This document shows, piece by piece, positions 42,100 to 50,958 of a DNA stretch of 64,000 nt. Numbering within the stretch: the first letter of the stretch is position 1; every line of letters begins with the position of its first letter. A model generated the notes under the pieces. It did not search any database. It was given only the letters and a program-made list of their open reading frames with translations, and was not told where the DNA came from. This DNA comes from Herpetosiphon giganteus (GTDB taxonomy: Bacteria > Chloroflexota > Chloroflexia > Chloroflexales > Herpetosiphonaceae), in contig NZ_JAFBCZ010000008.1 in the NCBI RefSeq assembly GCF_016907925.1, positions 62,001-126,000 of the forward strand, given 5' to 3'. The translations under genes were made by a program, and so were the position numbers.

Positions 42100-42771
42100 A
42101 TGCCAACTGGAACAATTACCCAACTAGAACTGCAACAGCACGATCGCGAACGGGTTAATTTGTATATTGATTCGGTTTTTGCCTTGGGCATTAGCCTACG
42201 CACGCTCGAACACCAAGGACTCTACAAAGGCAAAGTGCTGAGCGAGAGCGATTGGCAAGCAATTGCCCAAGCAGAAGAGGTCGATAAAGCCTATAACGCG
42301 GCCTTAGTTTTTCTAGCGGCTCGCCCACGCTCAAGCCAAGAAATTCGCACGCGCTTGCGCAAACGTGAGTTTCCCGATGAGCATATTGATCTCGCGATTG
42401 AAAAACTCGCCCAAATTGGCTTGGTTAACGATGCCGCTTTTGCCCGCTTTTGGGTCGAAAATCGCCAACAACATCGGCCCCGCGGCGCACGGGCAATTCA
42501 AGCTGAGCTTAGCCAAAAAGGCGTACAGCGCGATTTGATTAGCGAAGTGTTGAACGAGCTAACCGACCAAGATGAAGAGCAAGAACGAGCGTTTAGCGTC
42601 GCTCGCTCAGCGTTGCGGCGCTATGCCAACGAGCCAACCAAAATGGCGTTTAGTCGCAAAATGGCAGGCCTCTTGCAACGCCGTGGCTTTGGCTTCGATA
42701 CGATCAAGCCAGTGCTTGACCAACTTTGGCAGGAGCTTCAAAACAACACCGAACCAGATGAAATCGATTAA
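42100..42771 (+). CDS. recX: RecX regulatory protein
   Basis: A 223-residue modulator that binds the RecA filament and inhibits or destabilises it. It has the three-helix RecX repeats: ALVFLAARPRSSQEIRTRLRKREF, IDLAIEKLAQIGLVNDAAFARFWVENR and RGARAIQAELSQKGVQRDLI, with a fourth in the tail (YANEPTKMAFSRKMAGLLQRRGFGFDTI). GAGGAA lies just before the ATG. Its stop overlaps that of the convergent STAS gene in TTAA. Confidence 0.93.
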   Translation: MPTGTITQLELQQHDRERVNLYIDSVFALGISLRTLEHQGLYKGKVLSESDWQAIAQAEEVDKAYNAALVFLAARPRSSQEIRTRLRKREFPDEHIDLAIEKLAQIGLVNDAAFARFWVENRQQHRPRGARAIQAELSQKGVQRDLISEVLNELTDQDEEQERAFSVARSALRRYANEPTKMAFSRKMAGLLQRRGFGFDTIKPVLDQLWQELQNNTEPDEID

Positions 42772-43910
42772 GCTGCACGGCGCACATGCGGTTGAAGCAG
42801 CGGCTGCATGGCTTTTTCGAGGGTCAGATAATTTTTAACCATGTTGGCTTGCAAATTCAAGTTAACCAATGCGGTTGCTACTTCTGGGCGCAAACCAACC
42901 AAAATGGTTTGTGTGCCCAGCAATTGCGACGCTTTGGCAATTTGGATAATTGTTTCAGCAACAACTTGGTCAATTAATGAAACTCCAGTTATATCTAAAA
43001 TAATGGTATGGGCATTCACCCGCTCAATCGCAGCAAAAATATCGTTTTTCAAAATCTGAGCATGATCAGCAGCCATTTCGCCAATTAATGGAGCAATTAA
43101 TACGCGTGGTAGCACCGGAATAACCGGAATATTGAGTTGCGCAACAATGGTTTGGCTAATTTGCAGTTCATCGAGCGCTTGTTGCAACACATGTTCACGC
43201 TGAGCAATCTCATCTAAAGCTTGCTGTAAACTTTGATTGCGCTCAACAACTTTTTGCTCCAATAAATTATGGAGCTGTTGCGCTTCATCCTCGCGTTGTA
43301 ATAAATTATAAATCTCCATATGCAAGCTGCTACCAAAACGCTCAACTAATAAGGCTTGGCTAATAATCCCAATTGTTAGGGTTACAAAAATAACCCAAAA
43401 ATTTTCAATCATGTCGATTGGTTTTAACATACCAGAATATTCGAGTATTCCAACCAATGCAACAATTGCAATTGAAATTACTGCATTAATAATTAACACT
43501 TTACGATTATTGAGCAAGGCACTGATAATTAACGGAATTGTAAAGAAAACAAAGCCATAGGTGCTATTTTCACGTAAAATCCCAACCACAGCATAGCCAA
43601 GCAATAACATCAATTGAATGCTGCCACTCACAATCATCGCAGCCCGCTGCAAGGCATTATGTCGTACTTGATGCAGCGCAATCGCCGAGCCAATGCCCAT
43701 AATTGAATAGGCTCCCATCGCCATTAACAGTTGTTTGAAGGTATCAGCGGTTGCAGGAAAAATGATGAAAATAAGCGCAGAACTGATCACGCCAAAGACC
43801 GCAATCACAAACAAGCCAAGCACAATCGATTGAAATGCCCGAGCTTGGCGACGCTCGATTAGTTTCTGTTGTGGTAATTGATCAAGCAATATCCGCCAGC
43901 GCTTGCGCAT
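42768..43910 (-). CDS. Membrane protein with C-terminal STAS domain (paralogue 1)
   Basis: A 380-residue protein. Residues 25-195 hold about six membrane helices; a coiled coil follows (about 205-255, with REDEAQQLHNLLEQKVVERNQSLQ). The STAS domain (about 260-375) is of the RsbR/RsbS type: VLPRVLIAPLIGEM, HTIILDITGVSLIDQVVAE, LLGTQTILVGLRPEVATALV. RsbR proteins build the stressosome and are phosphorylated on two threonines. The first (DITGV) is kept; the second, usually LTGIRPE, is Val here. It lies 15 bases after its upstream paralogue and was probably duplicated from it. Confidence 0.85.
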   Translation of the reverse strand: MRKRWRILLDQLPQQKLIERRQARAFQSIVLGLFVIAVFGVISSALIFIIFPATADTFKQLLMAMGAYSIMGIGSAIALHQVRHNALQRAAMIVSGSIQLMLLLGYAVVGILRENSTYGFVFFTIPLIISALLNNRKVLIINAVISIAIVALVGILEYSGMLKPIDMIENFWVIFVTLTIGIISQALLVERFGSSLHMEIYNLLQREDEAQQLHNLLEQKVVERNQSLQQALDEIAQREHVLQQALDELQISQTIVAQLNIPVIPVLPRVLIAPLIGEMAADHAQILKNDIFAAIERVNAHTIILDITGVSLIDQVVAETIIQIAKASQLLGTQTILVGLRPEVATALVNLNLQANMVKNYLTLEKAMQPLLQPHVRRAA

Positions 43911-43925
43911 ACGCCATCCCCTCTG

Positions 43926-45044
43926 CTAATTCAATACAAGTCGTTGATTGATTAACGATAAAACTGCCTGTTCAAGGTTGGCGAAGGTCTGAATCGATGG
44001 AAATTTAATGTGCAATGCAATCAGGGTTTCAGCTACCTCAGGCCGCAAACCGACCAAAATTGTCCGCACCTCAAGAAAGCGCACGGTGCTGGCAATATGC
44101 AGCAGCGCTTTGCCAATAAAAGTATCGATTGTCGTCACACCAGTCACATCAAGAATAATCGTATGCGCTTTGTTGGCTTCGATTGCATTGAAAATATTCT
44201 CGGCAAAGGCCTCAGCCCGTTCGCCAGAAACCTCGCCAACCAAAGGTATAACCAAAATTCGTGGCAAGATTGGCAAGGCTGGCGCACTGAGTTGGGTAAA
44301 AATTTGTTTGCTATGCTGGAGCGTATCGAGGGTATGCTGTAAATCGAGTTCACGCTGTTCAAGCTCATTTAGGGCTTGGCGCAAACTGGTGGTGCGCTCA
44401 TTGACTGATGTTTCAAGCGAATCGCGCAATTGGCTCAGGCTGGCTTCGCGATCCAAGGCTTCGTGCAAGGTCGTGCGGAGATTACTGCCAAAGCGATCAA
44501 CAATCACTGCCTGCAAAATCGTCAGCAAGGTAAAAGTGCCAACAATTGCTTGCAGATTGATTGGTAGCAGCAATTTGCCAGCCCAACCCTGTGATTCGGC
44601 CCAGCCAATCAGCCCAAAAATCGCTAGCGTCAGGCCCGTCATGCCAAAAACCACGCGCCGACTGCTCAACAGGCCAGCTAAAACGATCGGCATCGAAAAT
44701 GAAACCAGCGTAAAGCCCACCGCTTGGGTATACACGCCAATCGCCCAAAACGAAATTAATAACTGAATCAGGAAATTACTTAATAAAATCAAAATAGCTT
44801 GTTGCAAGGCATTGCATCGAATGCGCCAAAGCACCAACAATGAACTCAATCCCAACACGCTATAACAAACGACTGCCAGCAGCAATTGGTTCGCGGAGCC
44901 ACTGGTCAGCGGTGCAGTGACAACCCCAATCGCTGAAACGAGGATAAGCGTCAGCACCATATGTTGAAGCAACAGCGCTTGGCGACGTTCGACCACATGT
45001 TGTTGTGGCAAGCGCTCAAGCCATGCCCGCAATCGCATAACCAT
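43926..45044 (-). CDS. Membrane protein with C-terminal STAS domain (paralogue 2)
   Basis: A 372-residue protein with the same plan as the gene at 42768: six membrane helices (25-190), a coiled coil with SQLRDSLETSVNERTTSLRQALNELEQ and an RsbR-like STAS domain (TIILDVTGVTTIDTFIGKAL, VRTILVGLRPEVAETLI). The first phospho-Thr (DVTGV) is present and the second is again Val. The start is the first ATG of the pair at 45044 and 45038, with AAGGA upstream. The caspase-like gene ends 108 bases upstream on the same strand. Confidence 0.85.
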   Translation of the reverse strand: MVMRLRAWLERLPQQHVVERRQALLLQHMVLTLILVSAIGVVTAPLTSGSANQLLLAVVCYSVLGLSSLLVLWRIRCNALQQAILILLSNFLIQLLISFWAIGVYTQAVGFTLVSFSMPIVLAGLLSSRRVVFGMTGLTLAIFGLIGWAESQGWAGKLLLPINLQAIVGTFTLLTILQAVIVDRFGSNLRTTLHEALDREASLSQLRDSLETSVNERTTSLRQALNELEQRELDLQHTLDTLQHSKQIFTQLSAPALPILPRILVIPLVGEVSGERAEAFAENIFNAIEANKAHTIILDVTGVTTIDTFIGKALLHIASTVRFLEVRTILVGLRPEVAETLIALHIKFPSIQTFANLEQAVLSLINQRLVLN

Positions 45045-45152
45045 AAGGGGGATTCCTTAGCTATCTAGATTCGCTTTATTATCCCCCCACTGTCAACTAT
45101 TTGCCTTGTTGATCGTCCTGTTTTAACCTACCCCGTAGAGGGGATATTCTGG

Positions 45153-45950
45153 TTAATCAACTCGCAGCACAAGTGAGGATTTCATGCCATTCGTCAGCTT
45201 GGGGCTTTGCTGAATTCCGGCCAGATCGCAGGCATCAAGCACTGCCCGATACGCAGCTTTAAACAACGTTTGAATATCATAGCTTTGACCAGCGATCAGC
45301 TGTTCGATCAATTTGGCAGTAAACAACGAATTGGCTTCGCCAGGCAAAATGTAGGATTGTTCGTTATCATTACAGCCCGCCAAAAGCATTTGATTGCTAG
45401 GAATTGAATCGGTAGCAGTGCGCAGCGGAAGTGCAGCCGATCCAATAATCTGCTTAACCAAGCCATTTGGCAATTCTTTGGCGATCAAGCCAGCAGGAGC
45501 CATGGCCGCAGAGCCGCTATGACAGGCATCGAGCACAACCAACAAAGGCGCTTTTTCACGAATTGGCGTAAGCCATGCCCGCAACTCATCATCGCGCACG
45601 AAGCTGCTTAGGCCCTGCTCCAAGCCACATTCATAGGGGCATAAAAATTCTTCTTTGCCATCATCCTCGTCGCCATTATCGTCGTCGAAGCTCGCGCCAT
45701 GGCCTGAATAATAAAAAATCGCCAGATCATCAGCTGTTACTGTTGCGGCTAACCATTCCAACGCAGCCTGAAGGTTTGCTTTGGTTGCCTGCTCATCGAA
45801 CAATACCTGCTCAAGCAGCGGCTGGTTGCTCAAAGGACGCAGCGCATTCAAAAACGCTTGGACATCATCACGGCAGGTTGGCAGGGTCGGAATCGCCGGA
45901 TTGGCATAGACACTGATCCCAACCGCCACCACCAGCAAACGCTTTGGCAT
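45153..45950 (-). CDS. Caspase-family (C14) protease
   Basis: A 265-residue caspase-fold cysteine protease. It begins MPKRLLVVAVGISVYANP, a typical first strand. The catalytic dyad is His84 in IFYYSGHGASF and Cys143 in LLVVLDACHSGSA. An acidic loop, DDDNGDEDDGKEE (about 88-101), follows the His and may bind calcium, as in metacaspases. No partner or regulatory domain is fused. AAGGAG six bases upstream selects the ATG at 45950. It starts 11 bases after the stop of the CHAT protease, so they form an operon. Substrate unknown. Confidence 0.9.
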   Translation of the reverse strand: MPKRLLVVAVGISVYANPAIPTLPTCRDDVQAFLNALRPLSNQPLLEQVLFDEQATKANLQAALEWLAATVTADDLAIFYYSGHGASFDDDNGDEDDGKEEFLCPYECGLEQGLSSFVRDDELRAWLTPIREKAPLLVVLDACHSGSAAMAPAGLIAKELPNGLVKQIIGSAALPLRTATDSIPSNQMLLAGCNDNEQSYILPGEANSLFTAKLIEQLIAGQSYDIQTLFKAAYRAVLDACDLAGIQQSPKLTNGMKSSLVLRVD

Positions 45951-45961
45951 AGTTTGCTCCT

Positions 45962-48900
45962 TCATCGTTTTCCAATTGGAATAAAGGCTGCCCAATAAAA
46001 TGGATGGGCCAAATGCGGCTTATCCGGCTGAGCAATCACTTGTTGCTTAGCCTTAGTCAAAATTGCCGCTTTATCGGCGTTTGGTTGCTGGCCGAGCAAG
46101 CCAAAATAGGCTGTAACCAAATCCATCGTTGCCAAAACATCGACCGACCACAAGCTCGCAATAATCGTGGGACTGCCACGATACATGAGCGCCTGAGTGA
46201 GGCTATTGATGCCCTCGCCGCGCGAAATTAAGCCCAAGCCAGCTTGGCAGGCTGCCAAAAAAATCAATTCGGTCTGCGGCAACTGTAGTTCAAATAGATC
46301 ATGAATCGCCAAAAAGCCATCTTGGCCGCTGTGATCGCTGCTGCCATCGGGGGCCGCCAAATTAAAGACCAAGCCCGAAAATTGGGGATATTTATCGTTG
46401 AACACGCCATGGCCAGCAAAAATAATGTAGCGCATAGTCTGCTCGTTTAAAATGCGTTTGAAATTAGCTTCGTTCGATTGCAATTCGGCCTGTGCTGGGG
46501 TGTGATCTGCTTGCCACGCAGTGAGTTGCACGGTGGGGCCATGCTGCGCTAATTCTGCCAAAACAGTGCTGAGCACGCTGGTTTGGCTCAAATCGCTATA
46601 ACTCAGCATCAATTCTTGGGCATAGATATGGCCAGGATAAACACTTGGCACATTGGTCTGATAATTAATATTGTAAACACCCAAGGCTACGTGTTCTGCC
46701 TGCGGCGTTGTTTGTTGCTGAAGTTGCAGCCAAAGGCTAATCGACTGAGCGCTGGAAATGCTGGCGTGATTCAGCCAATAAAATGGCAGCAAATCGTGGC
46801 AAATTTGCTCTGGCGTGGCCTGATCAGGCGCAGTTTGGCGATAGGTCGCCGGATCAAGTGGCTGCTGATTGGCAGCAAGCGGTTCATCGAAAAACAGCAA
46901 ATCAAAGGGCAAGTAATATAAAATCCCATCAGGAATGATGATAATGTGCTTGCCCCGCAGTTGCTCCTTCAACCCCGCCGCCCAAAGCTCAGCAAACAAT
47001 AATTGAACCACCGCGCGATTGGCGCGCACAAACTCTGGCCAACGCGCCGCGCCACGCTGCACATACCAAATCAAACGAGCCACCGCATACTCAATTTTGG
47101 CGCGGCATGCTAGCTCAAACGCCTGCAATTGCTGACTATCTGCGTACAACAGATAGCTCCATTCGCTGCCAATTGTAAAGCTCAAAATAACCGTGTTTGG
47201 GCGTTGAGCCAAGGCGGTTTGGACAGCTGGCCAGTTTGCTAATTGCGGTTGTAAGCCGTGATCTTGGTTTTGCAAGGCTTGGGCAATGCTGCTTTGCAAG
47301 GCTTGCCAAGCGCCAAAAGCAGCTTGTTGGTCGGCCAATAATGCCACGAGATCAGCGCTGGCAGGTTGTTGCAACGCCAAACGAATTGCCATGCTGCGGG
47401 CGGAAATCGCTGCGGCGAGGGCTGCTCGTTGTTGTTTCAATTCGGGGCTAAGTTCACGCTCACGCTCAATCTGGCTGGCTGCCAATAATTGTTCAAAGCC
47501 ATGGCCACGCAAACTTTCGCTCAGTTCTAGCAAGCGGCGACGGTCGGTTGCATGCTTGAAATGAAAATGCATAGCGCATTCAAAGACCTGAAATTTATCT
47601 TGTAGCGCTGCCATTTGCCAATCACTTTGCTGCACATTTTCACGCAGCAGTTGCACCAATTCGCAAGCATTGGCATAGGCTTGCTGGGCCTTGGGCAGGT
47701 CGTTGAGCGCTTCATGGGCGCGGGCAATCGTCAACCAAACTCGCCAACCAGCCTCAGGAATCAAAATTCCACGCATTTGGGCTTGTTTGAGCGCTGCTTG
47801 CGGCTTTAGCTCGCTCAGGCCAAGCGCTTGCAAGCAATTTTGGGCTGTGCTCAAGGCAGCGGTGGGCTGGCCCAGCAACAATTGTACTTCGCTGATGTTG
47901 GCAAATAATCCTGCTTGCAAGACCCGATCAGGAGTTGTTTGATTGAGCGTCGCCAGTGCCTTTTGCAATAAATGCAGAGCTTGTTGATAAAGCTGATCTG
48001 CTGGCCCCAAATCGTGCAAACTGCCCGCTAAATTGGGCGAGAACCAGCCAGCCTCACGCACTAAATTGGCTTGCAACCAAGCGATATTAGCCTGATTGGC
48101 AAGAATCAAACTGCGATAGGAAACCAAATTTGGGGCTTGCTCGGCCAAAGCCAAGGCTTCTGCATAAGCTTGTTCTGCTTGGGCCAAGGCTTGACGATGT
48201 TTGGTATATTTCAGCCCCAACCATGCTTCTGGCGGTTGATCGCCACGCAACAACACTTGCTCAGTTTTGTCGTAGCTAATGTAGCCGCGATGATCGAGCA
48301 AATTATTGCGCACAAAAGCAATATTGCCGCGATTAATTGCCGCCAAACATTGGCCTTCGTGGTCGTCGGCTGCCAAAAGATGGGCAATGCGCGCATAGCA
48401 ACGCTCAGCAGCAGTATAATCGCCAAGCATCATCAAACTATTGCCTTGCCATTGCGCCAACAAGCCAACAAAAGCCCGATTTTGGCGCGAATGGCTGGCA
48501 AAGTGTTGCTCGTCGAGCAAGGCTTGGCTAGCGGCAATGCTTGAGCCAAAGCAGTGTTGGGCCAATTCAGGCTGGCCTAGCCCAAAAGCCAATTCGCCAC
48601 GCAAGGCTTCAAGCAACAAACCCAACGGAGCAGGGCAATGCGGAATCTGGCTGAGCAGCTGTTGGGCTTGCGTTGGCTGAAATACTTGTTGTGCTGTCCA
48701 TGCGAGCCACCATTGCAGCACCGCTTGCTGGCGCTTGCCAAACTGAGCATCAACCACAAGCCCTGCCAGCAAGGCTTGCCAAACCAATTTAAGTTCATTC
48801 AGGGTCTGCGTTGCGGGGGTAGCAAAGCGCAAGATATTTGGCATTGGCACATTGACTGCTGGCAAAGGCAGGCCGCGCTGCTGGCTAGGCGTTGGGCCAG

Positions 48901-49693
48901 CATCATCATCAGGCCCAGCTTCAGCAGGCGTTAAGGCCATAATTGCTTGGTGTAGCGCTTGGAGCAAGGCACGATCAGGCGGGTTGTGTAGTTGGTAAGC
49001 CAGCAAAACCGCCTCAAGCATCGCGCGTAAATCATCGATTAAGGCTGGTTTTAATTGATTGTCGAGCCATGGCACAAGCTCGTGCGCAGCTTGGGGATGG
49101 GCTGCCCGCGCCCGATTAAATGTTTCAATAATGCCAGCATAATCAGCTAATTGGCGTTGCAGCAAAATCAAGCTCATCGCGGCTTCAAGCTCGTTATTGC
49201 TGGCCAAGGCTTGGATAATCGGCTGCCAAAGCGCTATAATGTTGCCAAAAAGCGCGTGCGCATGCAGCTCGCAGGCATACAATTCGGCCTCATCGGCCAC
49301 GCACATCGTCCAGCTTGCAGAGCGCGGATCGTTGCTGACGCTGCTACAAAACGCGCGAATTGCTTGGATTTGTTTGGCGCTTAGGGTTGGTTGGTTGGCT
49401 TGCCAAAGGTTGGGGAGTTGCAGAGGCAGGTTGGTTTGCTGCTGATTCAATTCGCAATACTGCTGAACATTGCCATGCCACAAGGCGAGTTGCTTGGCGC
49501 TAGCAATAATGCATTGGCTAAACCCCTGATCAGGCCAGCAATTGGCCTCAGCTTGCTGCTGCAACCCAGCAAATACTGCTGGAATCCAATCGAATACCAC
49601 CAGTTGCAAGGCTTGATGCAGCGCTTCGCCTTGTTGGTATTGCGCGGTTAAGCGTTGTTTTGCCAGCCATTCGGTCAACCAGACTGTGGTCAT
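45962..49693 (-). CDS. TPR-CHAT protease
   Basis: A 1243-residue protein. The first 900 residues are alpha-helical with several tetratricopeptide repeats, clear in the middle (CLAAINRGNIAFVRN, LILANQANIAWLQAN, AGLFANISEVQLLLGQPTAALSTAQNCL, GWRVWLTIARAHEALNDLPKAQQAYANACEL). The C-terminal CHAT domain (caspase HetF associated with TPRs) has His about 1095 in YIIFAGHGVFND and Cys about 1149 in LIFLAACQAGLG, then the conserved LTQALMYRGSPTIIASLWSVD. CHAT proteases include separase-like and Craspase/gasdermin-cleaving enzymes. GGAGG five bases upstream selects the ATG at 49693 over 49723. No gRAMP/Cas7-11, gasdermin or nucleic-acid sensor gene is adjacent. Confidence 0.92.
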   Translation of the reverse strand: MTTVWLTEWLAKQRLTAQYQQGEALHQALQLVVFDWIPAVFAGLQQQAEANCWPDQGFSQCIIASAKQLALWHGNVQQYCELNQQQTNLPLQLPNLWQANQPTLSAKQIQAIRAFCSSVSNDPRSASWTMCVADEAELYACELHAHALFGNIIALWQPIIQALASNNELEAAMSLILLQRQLADYAGIIETFNRARAAHPQAAHELVPWLDNQLKPALIDDLRAMLEAVLLAYQLHNPPDRALLQALHQAIMALTPAEAGPDDDAGPTPSQQRGLPLPAVNVPMPNILRFATPATQTLNELKLVWQALLAGLVVDAQFGKRQQAVLQWWLAWTAQQVFQPTQAQQLLSQIPHCPAPLGLLLEALRGELAFGLGQPELAQHCFGSSIAASQALLDEQHFASHSRQNRAFVGLLAQWQGNSLMMLGDYTAAERCYARIAHLLAADDHEGQCLAAINRGNIAFVRNNLLDHRGYISYDKTEQVLLRGDQPPEAWLGLKYTKHRQALAQAEQAYAEALALAEQAPNLVSYRSLILANQANIAWLQANLVREAGWFSPNLAGSLHDLGPADQLYQQALHLLQKALATLNQTTPDRVLQAGLFANISEVQLLLGQPTAALSTAQNCLQALGLSELKPQAALKQAQMRGILIPEAGWRVWLTIARAHEALNDLPKAQQAYANACELVQLLRENVQQSDWQMAALQDKFQVFECAMHFHFKHATDRRRLLELSESLRGHGFEQLLAASQIERERELSPELKQQRAALAAAISARSMAIRLALQQPASADLVALLADQQAAFGAWQALQSSIAQALQNQDHGLQPQLANWPAVQTALAQRPNTVILSFTIGSEWSYLLYADSQQLQAFELACRAKIEYAVARLIWYVQRGAARWPEFVRANRAVVQLLFAELWAAGLKEQLRGKHIIIIPDGILYYLPFDLLFFDEPLAANQQPLDPATYRQTAPDQATPEQICHDLLPFYWLNHASISSAQSISLWLQLQQQTTPQAEHVALGVYNINYQTNVPSVYPGHIYAQELMLSYSDLSQTSVLSTVLAELAQHGPTVQLTAWQADHTPAQAELQSNEANFKRILNEQTMRYIIFAGHGVFNDKYPQFSGLVFNLAAPDGSSDHSGQDGFLAIHDLFELQLPQTELIFLAACQAGLGLISRGEGINSLTQALMYRGSPTIIASLWSVDVLATMDLVTAYFGLLGQQPNADKAAILTKAKQQVIAQPDKPHLAHPFYWAAFIPIGKR

Positions 49694-49812
49694 CCCAGCC
49701 TCCAAGCGCAGTGTTGGCAGCATTTTAGCAAATTGCTGCGCAAAATACGAGCAACCATGCCAAATTTTGGCTTTTTGTGGCTCTAGCTGTTCAATGTGCC
49801 AAGGAGCAATCT

Positions 49813-50649
49813 ATGCAACAGTTGTGGCAACATTGGCAGCAATTGGCCAGCTGGCAACGCTGGCTAGCGCGAATCATTGGCCTTAGTGGCATCGTCGTGG
49901 CTTGGCAAGCATGGCTTTATCGTGGCGATGGCAATCTGCACCTATTTGTGCCCGCCATTGCTGGCAATAGCGTGTTGGTTCAAACACCCAACGCCAAGCA
50001 AATTGTGATCGATGGCAGCACCGATCCAATCGCGATTATGGCGCTTATGGGCGAGCGCTTGCCTTTTTGGCAACGCCAGATTGATCTTTTAGTGTTGACC
50101 AGCAGTGAGCCAGAGCAATTAAGCGGCGCTTTGGCCTTGGCACGTAGTTATCAGATTGGCATCTTGCTGGCCCCGCCGTTCGAGCATGATCCTGTGGCTG
50201 CTGAGCTAGCCCAAGCCTTGAAGCAGCAACAGAGCCGCGTGGTCTTTATCGAAGCGGGCCAAACATTAACGATCGACCATGTGCAGGTAACGGTTTTGGC
50301 AGCGCCCCAAGCCCAATCGCAAGCAATTATCGAGCTTAGTTTTGGCTCATGGCACAGCTTGATTGGCCTGAATCCAAGCGATCGGGTTGCCAAGCAATTA
50401 CCTTTGGATAAACTCAAATGCCAAGTTTTAATTTGGCCATGGTCGCGGGGCGATGATCGGTTGCTGGCCAATAGCTGTGGCGCGCAAGCCCTAATTTATA
50501 GCCAAGGCCAGCCAGAACAACAAGATCCGCGCAGCTATTTTGCCCGTGGCAGCCAAGAGCGGCGCTTACTCCACGAAAAGCTCGATGGCTCAGTTCACAT
50601 TCGCAGCGATGGCCAACGCATGTGGTTGCAAACCCATGCCCAACCTTAA
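49813..50649 (+). CDS. ComEC-like metallo-beta-lactamase-fold protein without metal site
   Basis: A 278-residue protein with one N-terminal membrane helix (WLARIIGLSGIVVAWQAWL) and an outer domain resembling the C-terminal domain of ComEC (GDGNLHLFVPAIAGNSVLVQTPNAKQIVIDGS, then LPFWQRQIDLLVLTSSEPEQLSGALALARSYQ). The place of the HxHxDH metal motif reads SSEPEQ, so it should not bind metal. AAGGAG seven bases upstream selects the ATG at 49813. It is divergent from the TPR-CHAT gene with 119 bp between. A non-catalytic binding or structural role is inferred. Confidence 0.65.
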   Translation: MQQLWQHWQQLASWQRWLARIIGLSGIVVAWQAWLYRGDGNLHLFVPAIAGNSVLVQTPNAKQIVIDGSTDPIAIMALMGERLPFWQRQIDLLVLTSSEPEQLSGALALARSYQIGILLAPPFEHDPVAAELAQALKQQQSRVVFIEAGQTLTIDHVQVTVLAAPQAQSQAIIELSFGSWHSLIGLNPSDRVAKQLPLDKLKCQVLIWPWSRGDDRLLANSCGAQALIYSQGQPEQQDPRSYFARGSQERRLLHEKLDGSVHIRSDGQRMWLQTHAQP

Positions 50650-50691
50650 CATGCTAAAATAAGCCGCATCGCCACACCCAAGGAGGCCAGT

Positions 50692-50958
50692 ATGCGCAAA
50701 AAAGTTGCCCGTGCTTTATTCAACGATCAGCAGGATGAGACAACAAGCCCACCCAAGCTGATTCGTTTTGGCAGCACGCAAAGCGATCAATGTAGTTTAT
50801 ATGATGCTCCCGCCAAATTCGAGCAATGTTTGGGCTGCGAGTATCGGCGTGGCAGCAAAGGGCTGGGTATTCTCTGCGGCCATCGCTTTGGGCTTGATCC
50901 CACTTATATCAACGGCATTTTGACCCAAATTCGTGATGATGAGATTCTGCCGCTCTAA
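50692..50958 (+). CDS. Small Cys-rich protein of unknown function
   Basis: An 88-residue protein with a basic start and a compact pattern CSLYDAPAKFEQCLGCEYRRGSKGLGILCGH. The three Cys (one CxxC) and a CGH suggest one zinc site. AAGGAGG precedes the ATG. It begins 42 bases after the previous gene, so the two may be cotranscribed. I do not recognise the family. Confidence 0.7.
   Translation: MRKKVARALFNDQQDETTSPPKLIRFGSTQSDQCSLYDAPAKFEQCLGCEYRRGSKGLGILCGHRFGLDPTYINGILTQIRDDEILPL

Noticed and set aside
45153-50649. Classic gasdermin or Craspase system
   Set aside because: Caspase and TPR-CHAT proteases are present, but no gasdermin-like pore protein, gRAMP/Cas7-11 or CRISPR array is visible within the window.
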